Part shown: positions 1-6,089 of the stretch, in pieces
Numbering within the stretch: the stretch's first letter is position 1
How the letters are laid out: the number at the start of each line of letters is the position of its first letter
Source: Nitrososphaerota archaeon
Lineage (GTDB): Archaea; Thermoproteota; Nitrososphaeria; Nitrososphaerales; UBA57
Assembly: GCA_016180375.1 (NCBI GenBank)
Contig: JACPBJ010000135.1
Coordinates: forward strand, 1-14,219
DNA length: 14,219 nt
Direction of reading: 5' to 3'
Notes under the pieces: model-generated
What the model saw: the letters and a program-made list of their open reading frames with translations, nothing else
The model's database searches: none
What the model was told of the DNA's origin: nothing
Translations under genes and position numbers: made by a program

Positions 1-9
1 TGCATTTGC

Positions 10-104
10 GGTGGGGTGGCGGAGTAAGCAGCTCGCTGTTTCCGTAGCGGTTACGCGCTCGCCTGCAGAGCGAGTCCACGTGGGTTCAAATCCCACCCCC
101 ACCT
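10..104 (+). tRNA. tRNA-Cys (GCA) with a probable D-loop intron
   Basis: A complete tRNA can be folded. The acceptor arm is GGTGGGG (10-16) with CCCCACC (97-103). The T arm is GTGGG (80-84), loop TTCAAAT, then CCCAC (92-96). The anticodon arm is CTCGC (58-62), loop CTGCAGA (63-69), then GCGAG (70-74), with anticodon GCA at 65-67. The base after the acceptor is T104, the U73 discriminator expected of tRNA-Cys. CCA is not encoded. The span from acceptor to anticodon stem is 41 bases, about 20 more than a normal D arm. The D stem is GCG (19-21) with CGC (54-56), and the extra sequence lies in the D loop. Removing 26-46 leaves a 74-base tRNA with a normal 10-base D loop containing GG. The tRNA ends 7 bases from the convergent protease gene. 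Confidence 0.9.
26..46 (+). other. predicted 21-base tRNA intron in the D loop
   Basis: Seen: CGGA (20-23, exon) pairs with TCCG (41-44, intron), giving a 4-bp central helix. A 3-base bulge GTA (24-26) follows on the 5' strand and a 3-base bulge TAG (45-47) on the 3' strand. Inside, AAGCAG-type pairing of 27-31 with 36-40 (one G-T wobble) closes a 4-base loop, CTCG (32-35). This is the 3-4-3 bulge-helix-bulge geometry cut by archaeal tRNA splicing endonuclease between the second and third base of each bulge, which gives intron 26-46. The outer helix beyond the second bulge is weak (only G19-C48), as in relaxed motifs at non-canonical sites. Repeated bases at the junctions mean the true ends could shift by 1-3 bases. 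Confidence 0.7.
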
Positions 105-111
105 CTTATTT

Positions 112-990
112 CTACAAGTACAAAACAGCTGCTAATGCTACTGTACCTAAAATGAGGGGTATTGGAAGCCCCGGAAACATTCTGAAGTGCCTGAGCATTA
201 ACAGAGTTACTGCTAGCCCTCCAAGGATAATCAGAGAAACCATCACAGAGGCGGTTAGTCCTACTAGGAGAAGGCCTGTAGTTGGGAGCATGCCGTAAAA
301 GATGAAATCTCCTAAGCCGATGTGTATTCCTCCTAGATTCAAGAGCAGTGGCGCAAAATTTTCTATTGAGCTGCCTTTCTGCGTCAGCAGAGCCTTCAAC
401 GGCCCAGCAAAAACAGCATAGATATCGTATATTGCAAACGCAATAGGAAGTACCAGAGAGGTCGGAGGTTTCATGAATATGGCGAATGATGTTGCAAAGA
501 GCACGGCCATCAACAAGCTAACAATTAGACTAAGCCTCTTAAATTTCGGTCTCAAAGTTACCAAGAATATAGACGCAGCAAAGATCAGACCAAGTCCCAG
601 AGCTGGAGTATATGGGTCATCGAGCAGATACGAAAGCCAAACAGCTCCTACAGTGTAAGTGATTGAAATGGAGCCTATGCTGATGAAAATCGCAAGCATT
701 GCTTTGAGTAGCGACTCCCTCCTTAATTTCACGAAGACCAGCATCACTACTGTTGCAAGGGCAGCCATGCCTATCAGCAGAAGAGAATTCAAGATCGGCC
801 CAGCTCCACTTTGCCCAGCAGGTTCGTAAGCGGGAAGCGTGGTATAGACAGGCACAAAGGGAGAAGCCAGTACGAGCGTAGATATTTGCACAAGAAAGGC
901 AGTGCCCACTATGAGCATTATGTTTGTAAGACTTAGTTTCCTCTCGATATCATCTGCCGACTGTGAATCTGCAGTTGGATTGCTTGACAC
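112..990 (-). CDS. presenilin/signal-peptide-peptidase-like intramembrane aspartyl protease
   Basis: A 292-residue polytopic membrane protein of the length usual for archaeal presenilin homologues (GxGD-type protease, peptidase family A22-like). About nine hydrophobic segments are visible. The first catalytic motif is AIYDIYAVF with Asp189. The second is IGLGDFIFYG with Asp228 in a canonical GLGD. The third, the PAL motif, reads P-G-L (residues 273-275), an Ala-to-Gly variant. The family cleaves transmembrane helices, clearing signal peptides or membrane-protein fragments; the substrate here is unknown. The start is GTG, with a weak TATA-like stretch (about 1011-1020) some 25 bases upstream. 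The gene lies 35 bases after the ECF S-component-like gene on the same strand, so co-transcription is possible. Its stop codon nearly touches the convergent tRNA-Cys gene. Confidence 0.88.
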   Translation of the reverse strand: MSSNPTADSQSADDIERKLSLTNIMLIVGTAFLVQISTLVLASPFVPVYTTLPAYEPAGQSGAGPILNSLLLIGMAALATVVMLVFVKLRRESLLKAMLAIFISIGSISITYTVGAVWLSYLLDDPYTPALGLGLIFAASIFLVTLRPKFKRLSLIVSLLMAVLFATSFAIFMKPPTSLVLPIAFAIYDIYAVFAGPLKALLTQKGSSIENFAPLLLNLGGIHIGLGDFIFYGMLPTTGLLLVGLTASVMVSLIILGGLAVTLLMLRHFRMFPGLPIPLILGTVALAAVLYL

Positions 991-1025
991 TATTATGCTC
1001 TAAATTCAATCAGAATATTAGTGTT

Positions 1026-1601
1026 CTACCGTCTTATTGGTACCCTTCCACGCTTAATCAATTCGAAGGCCAGCAGACCTCCTATCGCGCTCAGTAATGG
1101 ATTTCGACCAACGACGTACAACCATACTAGGTTAAGGTCTGCGTTCGGTATGACTGATCGAACAACTTGAGTTGCTTCAAGAAATGGGAAGCCTATCGCG
1201 AGAAGACCGGCCGTAACTACTACTGCTTCAGCAAGTCCTCCTAGTATGGATGCTAGAACTACCTTCTTTCTGTTTAGATCTCCACCCTTGATCGAAAGTA
1301 TCATATCTGAGAAGAGGCCTGCAGCTCCAAATGCTGGAATAAAGAAAATTGCTCCTGGATCGCCGGGAGAAGCTGTCAAAAGCGCTCCACTGATTAACCC
1401 CATTATTGTTGCGCCGCCAAATCTATTCAGAGAAGCGTAAAGAATGACCATCAGGAAGGCTCTAACAGCATGTGCGTCTATGCCGTGAAGTTGGCTAGCC
1501 CAACTTATGCCTGAGATTATGCCATAGATAGCATAGAAGGCAGTGAAGATGCCTGCATATGCGACGAGTTTTGCCCTCGAAGCTCTTTGAGTCTGCTGCA
1601 T
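1026..1601 (-). CDS. ECF-transporter S-component-like membrane protein
   Basis: A 191-residue very hydrophobic protein with about six predicted membrane segments (roughly residues 11-33, 45-60, 62-77, 84-105, 112-140 and 160-185). Its size and topology are those of substrate-binding S components of energy-coupling-factor vitamin and metal transporters. The first helix has small residues at four-residue spacing (residues 10-21, Ala-rich), resembling the AxxxA contact surface that S components use to dock on the T subunit. A charged loop, GGDLNRKK (106-113), separates two halves. No EcfA or EcfT gene is nearby, which is usual for group II ECF systems with shared energising modules. The substrate cannot be read from the sequence; a YkoE/QueT-like relative is possible. 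ATG start. It probably forms a transcription unit with the downstream presenilin-like gene. Confidence 0.55.
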   Translation of the reverse strand: MQQTQRASRAKLVAYAGIFTAFYAIYGIISGISWASQLHGIDAHAVRAFLMVILYASLNRFGGATIMGLISGALLTASPGDPGAIFFIPAFGAAGLFSDMILSIKGGDLNRKKVVLASILGGLAEAVVVTAGLLAIGFPFLEATQVVRSVIPNADLNLVWLYVVGRNPLLSAIGGLLAFELIKRGRVPIRR

Positions 1602-1688
1602 AAAAGTAATGCCTTCTTGAGAACCCCTAATGATTGCTTATTTCAAGCTATCTCAGCCAAGCGTAAAATCTCAGCAGTTTCTGGCATG

Positions 1689-1696
1689 TTTATACA
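1689..1696 (+). promoter_or_regulatory. TATA box for the 82-residue protein gene
   Basis: TTTATACA is centred 26-27 bases before the GTG at 1719, the spacing expected when transcription starts at or next to the start codon. This decides the start: the longer open frames, beginning at 1587 or 1686, would lie upstream of or over the promoter. Confidence 0.55.
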
Positions 1697-1718
1697 GCGA
1701 CTCATTTGGCTACAATCT

Positions 1719-1967
1719 GTGACAGAATTAATCAGACAGGCACTGGTGAAATCTGGAGATGAGTACATTATACGCATTCCGGGTAATTGGGTGGGGGGAC
1801 AGGATGCCAACGCTGACATAGTTGTGGATGATGTGTGCATAGTCGTTCCTGAAAGCATTTCCAATGCTACGGGAGAACTCCTTGTGCTTAAACTCTTGGA
1901 AGGGATGATTGATGCTGGTATTATTTCAGCAGACGATGTACAGAAAGCAGTTGAACACATTGTTTAA
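1719..1967 (+). CDS. hypothetical small acidic protein (82 aa)
   Basis: Not recognised. The reading frame is open from 1587, but the likely start is GTG 1719, placed by the TATA box at 1689-1696 and by the fact that the protein becomes compact and acidic from this point. The product begins VTELIRQALVKSGDEY and holds a beta-rich middle (residues 14-45, with the stretch IVVDDVCIVV) and an alpha-helical end (52-81). No membrane segment, signal or zinc motif is seen; there is a single Cys (40). The gene is divergent from the ECF S-component-like gene, with about 117 bases between starts. An AT-rich hairpin followed by a T run comes just after the stop. Confidence 0.6.
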   Translation: MTELIRQALVKSGDEYIIRIPGNWVGGQDANADIVVDDVCIVVPESISNATGELLVLKLLEGMIDAGIISADDVQKAVEHIV

Positions 1968-1973
1968 CTGGTG

Positions 1974-1998
1974 AAAAAGCAGTAATTATGCTATTTTT
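1974..1998 (+). terminator. possible terminator after the 82-residue protein gene
   Basis: AAAAAGCA (1974-1981) can pair with TGCTATTTTT (1989-1998) around a TAAT-rich centre, ending in a run of five T. Archaeal termination mainly needs the T run. The stem is imperfect (bulged G at 1982), so the hairpin may be incidental. Confidence 0.35.
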
Positions 1999-2283
1999 CG
2001 TGATTAAAGCTCTAAAGCAGTTGCAAAGCATTAAATCAGTCAGTAATCTTGACTAGTGATATTAAAAAGCAGACTAATATCGTTCTGGCATAAATTCGAA
2101 TCAATTGTTTTACTGCCATTTTTTTCCTGATAGTTAAAAATAGTAATCCGATGGACAATATCTCCATTAGCTGCATTATGTCAACAAGCTAACCGGATAA
2201 AATCGGGACTGCTTTTAATGTAAGCCCAGATTTTGTCTGTCATAACTGGTAAAGGGGCTATTTTCTGACCGTTCAAGGCTAGT
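1999..2283. other. AT-rich intergenic stretch without a supported gene
   Basis: Together with its flanks this is about 357 bases between genes. No open frame worth calling is seen on either strand. There are several loosely repeated words: AAAAAGCAG at about 1975 and 2065, and AGTAATC at about 2043, 2148 and 2293. There is also a short imperfect dyad around 2036-2060 (AGTCA ... TGACT). None is clean enough to call a site. A small RNA cannot be excluded. Confidence 0.4.
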
Positions 2284-2293
2284 GCTTAAATAG
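2284..2293 (+). promoter_or_regulatory. TATA-like box for the small zinc-ribbon gene
   Basis: GCTTAAATAG is centred about 36 bases before the GTG at 2325, which predicts a leader of roughly 10 bases. It is the best match to an archaeal TATA element upstream of this gene. Confidence 0.4.
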
Positions 2294-2324
2294 TAATCTT
2301 GCATATGCTGGTGCCGAGAACACC

Positions 2325-2465
2325 GTGGTTCAAGCATACTGTGTGAAGGACCGCAAGAAAGTGGAGATCCAGAACCCGAAGAATGTCAAACTGAAGAATG
2401 GCAAGCCAGCGGTTTCTGGTACCTGCCCCAAGTGTGGAAACAAGGTATTCAGAATCGGTGGTTAG
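2325..2465 (+). CDS. small zinc-ribbon-like protein (DUF5679-type), 46 aa
   Basis: A very short gene with strong protein character. The product starts VVQAYCVKDRKK and ends GTCPKCGNKVFRIGG. The pattern Y-C-V-K ... L-K-N-G-(K/R)-P-A ... G-T-C-P-x-C-G-x-K-x-F-R-I-G matches the DUF5679 family of tiny zinc ribbons found across Nitrososphaerota. One half of the zinc site is intact (Cys34, Cys37). In the other half the second Cys of the CxxC knuckle is Asp9 (Cys6-x-x-Asp9), so metal would be held by C-D-C-C or not at all. The role of the family is unknown; nucleic-acid or protein contact is only a guess. Starts at GTG; no in-frame start lies upstream. A T run follows the stop. Confidence 0.8.
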   Translation: MVQAYCVKDRKKVEIQNPKNVKLKNGKPAVSGTCPKCGNKVFRIGG

Positions 2466-2482
2466 CAGTCTCTCCACCCTTC

Positions 2483-2489
2483 TTTTTTT
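2483..2489 (+). terminator. T-run terminator after the zinc-ribbon gene
   Basis: Seven consecutive T lie 18 bases after the stop codon, in a pyrimidine-rich stretch (2466-2494) just before the next promoter. This fits factor-light archaeal termination at T tracts. Confidence 0.45.
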
Positions 2490-2501
2490 CCTTTACCAGT
2501 G

Positions 2502-2509
2502 TTTATATA
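2502..2509 (+). promoter_or_regulatory. TATA box for the 102-residue protein gene
   Basis: TTTATATA is a consensus archaeal TATA box centred 29-30 bases before the ATG at 2535, so the mRNA should be leaderless or nearly so. Confidence 0.65.
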
Positions 2510-2534
2510 GCAAGCATAACGCTCTCACATCGTT

Positions 2535-2843
2535 ATGGGGTACTGGTTCTCCGGCGAGGATGAACTCAAGGCTAAGATCGGTCAACTGCTGTACAATATG
2601 TATCTTGTCGACAGGCTAAAGCTCGAGATTCTAGAGAAGTTATCTGCAAGAAACCAAGTAAGCATGCATGTTGAGCTAGGGAAGGACAAGTATGGAAATG
2701 ATATAGTGCTTGATGTCTTCCTGAACAGGTTCTCACCGAAGGTTAAAGAGATGAAGGAGGATGAGGGAGTTCCGGAGCCTATGGCTCAGGAGTCTGCTCC
2801 AAGCAGTCCTCCAGAGGAAGTTACGGAAAATAGCGGTTCTTAA
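2535..2843 (+). CDS. hypothetical protein, 102 aa, with acidic proline-rich tail
   Basis: Not recognised. Residues 1-75 look like a compact soluble domain: helices at about 8-40 (DELKAKIGQLLYNMYLVDRL, then the IL-EKL region) and a strand region at about 42-66 (SMHVELG and DIVLDVFLN). Residues 76-102 are a low-complexity tail rich in Pro, Glu and Ser, probably disordered. There is no membrane segment and no Cys. ATG start, set by the TATA box about 30 bases upstream. The padR gene begins 28 bases after the stop with no obvious promoter of its own, so the two may share a transcript. Confidence 0.75.
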   Translation: MGYWFSGEDELKAKIGQLLYNMYLVDRLKLEILEKLSARNQVSMHVELGKDKYGNDIVLDVFLNRFSPKVKEMKEDEGVPEPMAQESAPSSPPEEVTENSGS

Positions 2844-2870
2844 GGGCCATTTGAGCATGCGTAGCGAGAG

Positions 2871-3239
2871 TTGCCAGCAATTACAATAAACGCCCCCAAA
2901 GGTCTGCTAAAGATACTCATACTAGACATAGCGTCCAAGAGTCCTTCCAGCGGCGTAGAGATAGCACAGAGAATCTCGAAAATGACTGATAGTATGTGGA
3001 AACCAAGTCCAGGTTCTATTTACTATATTCTTGAGAAGCTTCTCAGGGATGAGCTGATTAGCGAAATATTCAGCACCGCCAAAGGCCAGAAGAGGTATGT
3101 TACAACTTCGCGAGGAAAGGCTCAGTTCTTGTTGGAGAGAGAAGCTCTGACGCCTTCTTGGAAGAAGCACTTGATTCTTACCAAACTTATGGCAGAAATT
3201 CTTGGAGTAAGATTTGACAGCAATCTGTCCGGAACCTAA
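2871..3239 (+). CDS. PadR-family transcriptional regulator
   Basis: A 122-residue winged-helix regulator. Residues 11-63 give the PadR core: GLLKILILDIASKSPSSGVEI-type first helices, then the recognition segment with PSPGSIYYILEKL (45-57), the most conserved PadR stretch, and a wing at 67-82 (KGQKRYVTT). A C-terminal helix (95-112) is the likely dimer element; it is short, as in the small PadR subfamily. These proteins bind operators near their own promoters and respond to small molecules, often phenolics or drugs; the ligand here is unknown. The start is TTG 2871, since no in-frame ATG fits. It follows the 102-residue gene and converges with the next gene, with 16 bases between stops. Confidence 0.85.
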   Translation: MPAITINAPKGLLKILILDIASKSPSSGVEIAQRISKMTDSMWKPSPGSIYYILEKLLRDELISEIFSTAKGQKRYVTTSRGKAQFLLEREALTPSWKKHLILTKLMAEILGVRFDSNLSGT

Positions 3240-3255
3240 GAACTCAAGAATAGAA

Positions 3256-3714
3256 TTAATTCAAATTCAGCTGTGCTTCTTGGACTTGCTCCAAAAATAA
3301 TTCGTTCCACTTTCTGCAGATGTAGTATGTCAGTCTCCAGAACCCCACAGAAGGCGGCTTCTGAGTTATGTCGAAGATGTTCCTTGAATACACGTATATT
3401 GTCTGCCTTCGCATAGAATCCCAGACTGGAACATTTCTCTGGATGAAGCCGAGATCGACCAGTGTTCTAAGAACCGTAAGGTAGAAGTTTCTCCTGCTGT
3501 ATGTAAACGGGATCCCTTTGACCGACATGGAGCCATTGTGAAGTTCGTCTGCAAAGTTGCTAACTGCGTTTTTTGAAGCGGTTCCACCTTTATTCTTGAG
3601 CCAGTCAACAAACAATCTAGCCGCATCTCTCGTCTTCCTGTTGGGAAATATTATCTCAAGTGCGTCCGAGGAATGTATACTCTCATCCGAGAAATTGAGC
3701 CTAACAGAGCGCAT
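3256..3714 (-). CDS. hypothetical protein, possible winged-helix fold (152 aa)
   Basis: Not recognised by family. The product is basic and soluble. Residues 28-116 could be a helix-turn-helix with a wing: helices around 28-42 and 46-60, the stretch YSRRNFYLTVLRTLVDLGFI (72-91) resembling a recognition helix plus its follower, then RQTIYVYSRNIF (103-114) as a beta wing. The C-terminal 30 residues are aromatic-rich and helical. ATG start at 3714. It is divergent from the TM-anchored ArsR-like gene (about 124 bases between starts) and convergent with padR, so three candidate DNA-binding genes sit side by side. The fold call is inference from pattern only. Confidence 0.65.
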   Translation of the reverse strand: MRSVRLNFSDESIHSSDALEIIFPNRKTRDAARLFVDWLKNKGGTASKNAVSNFADELHNGSMSVKGIPFTYSRRNFYLTVLRTLVDLGFIQRNVPVWDSMRRQTIYVYSRNIFDITQKPPSVGFWRLTYYICRKWNELFLEQVQEAQLNLN

Positions 3715-3804
3715 ATCTTAGTTCAATAATACTGTCTTTGATTATCGTTCGGGTGAAGGTATTATCGCAAGATTGTAAATTTCCTTTCCCAAAACAAACT
3801 TTCG

Positions 3805-3814
3805 TTTATATATA
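3805..3814 (+). promoter_or_regulatory. TATA box for the membrane-tethered regulator gene
   Basis: TTTATATATA is centred 29-30 bases before the TTG at 3839. The strong box supports the TTG start and a leaderless transcript. Confidence 0.65.
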
Positions 3815-3838
3815 GAACAGGGTTCATAAGAAAAGAGT

Positions 3839-4291
3839 TTGAATCCTGCACAGACCTCGGTTGACGACTCTGAGGCTATCCAGAGTATCTTTACGAACAA
3901 ACAGAGGCTCAGGATATACTGGTACATGCTGAGCAAGGGAGACCCTGCTGGAGTGAGAGAAATACAGAGGGCTCTTGGCATGTCGAGTCCCAGCGTTGCA
4001 CATCATCATCTTGAGAAGTTGACTGAGATGGGGGTAGTGGCACAGGATGAATATGGTAGATATGTACTTGTTAAGCAGGTAGAGGTCGGTATCCTTCAAG
4101 GATTCTCGAGGATAGGCAGATTCATGCTTCCTCGGTTCTCTTTTTATGCGGTTTTCTTCAGCACGCTTCTGGGCTTCTATCTTGTGAGGTATTCTGATTC
4201 GCTGAATATCTTTGCTGTGCTATTCTCTGCTTCCGCTGCTGCTGTTTCGTGGTATGAATCGATCAGAGCGTGGACGAACAGGCCGTTCTAG
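3839..4291 (+). CDS. ArsR-like winged-helix regulator with two C-terminal membrane segments
   Basis: A 150-residue protein. Residues 13-80 form a winged helix-turn-helix: a first helix with NKQRLRIYWYML, then GVREIQRALGMSSPSVAHHH (38-57) as the turn and recognition helix, LEKLTEMGVV (58-67), and a wing with YGRYVLV. This resembles archaeal ArsR/HVO-type regulators. Residues 98-116 and 122-138 are hydrophobic and should form a membrane hairpin, placing the DNA-binding part in the cytoplasm. Membrane-tethered HTH proteins of this layout are common in archaea but mostly uncharacterised; the signal sensed is unknown. The TTG start is set by the TATA box 30 bases upstream. The next gene starts 9 bases after its stop, so the two are probably co-transcribed. 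Confidence 0.8.
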   Translation: MNPAQTSVDDSEAIQSIFTNKQRLRIYWYMLSKGDPAGVREIQRALGMSSPSVAHHHLEKLTEMGVVAQDEYGRYVLVKQVEVGILQGFSRIGRFMLPRFSFYAVFFSTLLGFYLVRYSDSLNIFAVLFSASAAAVSWYESIRAWTNRPF

Positions 4292-4300
4292 GTGCTATAG

Positions 4301-4615
4301 ATGGAAGAGAAGACAAGAAACTCAATATTTCCAAAACAATTCGAAGCTATTGTTACGTCGGTAAAGGGCAGGGAGGGCATGTATTACCTTCGTGGGCATA
4401 TCGTACTGGAAGGAGAATCCTTCCCGTTTAGAGGAGTTGCCTTCGGAAGATTTGGAGGACACAATGTTTCTGTTGAGCTCTTCAAGAATGCTCAAAGAAT
4501 GCTGAGAAAGAAAGGCCTGACTGAGCAAGATATCGAGAACTTGGAGATTGCGGCACAGGTGAAGATACTGCAGGGCGAAATGCTGGTCATAGATAAGAAG
4601 GCCAGAGGAGCTTGA
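4301..4615 (+). CDS. hypothetical protein, 104 aa
   Basis: Not recognised. A soluble alpha/beta protein. A strand-rich first half (residues 12-60) contains GMYYLRGHIVLEGESFPF and a glycine-rich turn, GVAFGRFGGHN (45-55). It is followed by a helix with KNAQRMLRKKGLT (62-74), an acidic helix (75-88) and a last strand (91-98). There are no Cys, no membrane segment and no known catalytic motif. It follows the membrane-tethered regulator by 9 bases and so may work with it, but the sequence gives no direct clue. ATG start. Confidence 0.75.
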   Translation: MEEKTRNSIFPKQFEAIVTSVKGREGMYYLRGHIVLEGESFPFRGVAFGRFGGHNVSVELFKNAQRMLRKKGLTEQDIENLEIAAQVKILQGEMLVIDKKARGA

Positions 4616-4642
4616 CGGTGTTCTATTCCTTGGACTTAAATC

Positions 4643-4652
4643 GATTATATTC
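4643..4652 (+). promoter_or_regulatory. TATA-like box for the Pro/Ala-rich protein gene
   Basis: GATTATATTC is centred 29-30 bases before the GTG at 4677. A GGAGGA (4665-4670) also lies 6-9 bases before the possible starts. If transcription begins at about 4673, that purine block would be outside the mRNA, so the box and the apparent ribosome site suggest different start points. Confidence 0.45.
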
Positions 4653-4676
4653 CATTTCAACCGCGGAGGAGCTGCT

Positions 4677-5222
4677 GTGATGGACACTCAGGACCGCATA
4701 TTGTTAGGTAGTGTAGCAGGTTTCATCCTAGCAATAGCCGTACTAGGCGCCTTTTCAAACCCGACTCTAGCCCCCAGTGAAGAGCAAACCATTCGGGCAC
4801 CTCCTCCGCTGCAAGAAGCAGCGCCCATTGCTCAACCAAAGGATGTGAAATCGGTAGCTGCTCCTGCACCAGCCCCGGCTCCTGAAGCTCCAAGACCGGC
4901 ACCCATCCTCGCCCCTGCACCAGTTCCAGCTCCCGCCCCTCCACCTGCTCCAGCACCGCAGCCAGCTCTGCCTGAACCCGCAGTAGTTTCAAAAGAAGTG
5001 ATAAAAGAAGTCCCCAAAGAGATAGTGCGACAACCTGAAGCCCAGCAAGCTGCACCAGTAATGGCTCCAGAACCAGAACTTGTTAGACCAGCTTATACGG
5101 TCAGGGAGCAGGGGGTCACCGACGCAATTATACCCTTCGGCGTCGCAGGTTTGGTAGGCATTTCCATCTCCATATTTGTCAGAAGGAGGGTAGAAGGGAC
5201 GAGCAAGAAGCAAAATGGTTAA
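4677..5222 (+). CDS. Pro/Ala-rich membrane protein anchored at both ends
   Basis: A 181-residue protein with a clear three-part layout. Residues 8-26 form an N-terminal membrane helix. Residues 28-148 are a low-complexity linker dense in Ala-Pro and Pro-Ala pairs (62-97), then a lysine/glutamate stretch, VVSKEVIKEVPKEIVRQ. Residues 150-168 form a second membrane helix followed by Arg-Arg-Arg and a short polar tail, which should be cytoplasmic. The linker is therefore expected outside the membrane as a stiff tethered loop, perhaps spanning toward the S-layer. Function is unknown. The start may be GTG 4677 or the adjacent ATG 4680; both follow GGAGGA. The Ala-Pro codons are varied, so this is not a recent DNA repeat expansion. 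Confidence 0.78.
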   Translation: MMDTQDRILLGSVAGFILAIAVLGAFSNPTLAPSEEQTIRAPPPLQEAAPIAQPKDVKSVAAPAPAPAPEAPRPAPILAPAPVPAPAPPPAPAPQPALPEPAVVSKEVIKEVPKEIVRQPEAQQAAPVMAPEPELVRPAYTVREQGVTDAIIPFGVAGLVGISISIFVRRRVEGTSKKQNG

Positions 5223-5288
5223 GGCTGATGGCCTATAACAAGCCTTATTTCTGATTCATAAGAGAAGCAATACGCAGATTGAATAATC

Positions 5289-6089
5289 ATGAGCCAGCAG
5301 GATGCTGTTTTCAATAGGCTCGTACGCCTTGACTACGCTTCGATAGCGAAGAAGATTCAGGACTTTATTCTTCAAAAGGTGATCGATGCCAAGGCTGAGG
5401 GCGTCGTACTAGGCCTCTCTGGTGGGATAGATTCGAGCGTCGTTGCTGCTCTTGCGAGAAGGGCGCTTCCAGAGCATAGAATACTTGTTCTGCTGATGCC
5501 ACTTTCCGGTATTACTCCTGACGCTGACATGGATGATGCGGAAAATCTGGCTACGATGCTGGGAATTGAGTACAGGAAGATAGAGCTTAAGCCAATTTTA
5601 GATGCGTTCTTGCAGGTTCTAACCCAAGAGAAGGTTCCTCAAGGAAATTTACTGGCAAGGATTAGGATGACCCTTTTGTATTATCATGCGAACCTGCTGA
5701 ATCGGATCGTTCTTGGAACTGGAGATAGAAGCGAGGCGCTCATCGGATATTTTACGAAGCATGGTGATGGCGGAGTCGATGCTCTTCCCATTGGAGGCTT
5801 GTACAAGGCGCAGGTCAGGGCGCTTGGGCGATACCTAGGATTACCTTCAAACATACTGGAGAAGAAGAGCAGTCCAAGACTCTGGAAGGGTCAAGAGGCA
5901 GAGATGGAAATAGGTTTGCCCTATGAAAGCATCGATAAAATACTTTATTCAATTTTTGATGAAAAGCGTTCCCCGAAAGAAACTCAAACTGCAATTGGGC
6001 TTCCAATGTCGCAGATAGAAGCGGTCCTGGAGATGCATAAGGCATCAAGCCACAAGCGAAGCATGCCCGAAATATGTCAGGTTCTGTAG
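5289..6089 (+). CDS. nadE: NAD+ synthetase, ammonia-dependent type
   Basis: This 266-residue enzyme makes NAD+ from deamido-NAD+, ATP and ammonia, the last step of NAD synthesis, in the cytoplasm. The N-type ATP pyrophosphatase P-loop SGGIDSS is at residues 44-50. Further family marks are the LGTGDRSE segment, the GYFTKHGDGG motif that binds the deamido-NAD and ATP, and PIGGLYKAQVRALGRYLGLP. Length fits single-domain NadE; there is no N-terminal glutaminase domain, so free ammonia is the expected nitrogen donor. ATG start at 5289. The gene stands alone on its strand, and its last 13 bases overlap the convergent prepilin peptidase gene. The products in the window that use the cofactor include GAPDH and malate dehydrogenase. 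Confidence 0.95.
   Translation: MSQQDAVFNRLVRLDYASIAKKIQDFILQKVIDAKAEGVVLGLSGGIDSSVVAALARRALPEHRILVLLMPLSGITPDADMDDAENLATMLGIEYRKIELKPILDAFLQVLTQEKVPQGNLLARIRMTLLYYHANLLNRIVLGTGDRSEALIGYFTKHGDGGVDALPIGGLYKAQVRALGRYLGLPSNILEKKSSPRLWKGQEAEMEIGLPYESIDKILYSIFDEKRSPKETQTAIGLPMSQIEAVLEMHKASSHKRSMPEICQVL

Noticed and set aside
11..298. 95-codon plus-strand frame beginning inside the tRNA gene
   Set aside because: It starts in the tRNA acceptor stem and runs antisense to the presenilin-like gene, whose protein features are unmistakable.
4832..5017. Gly/Ala-rich minus-strand frame opposite the Pro/Ala-rich protein
   Set aside because: It is the mirror of Ala-Pro codons on the other strand, an artefact of low-complexity coding sequence.
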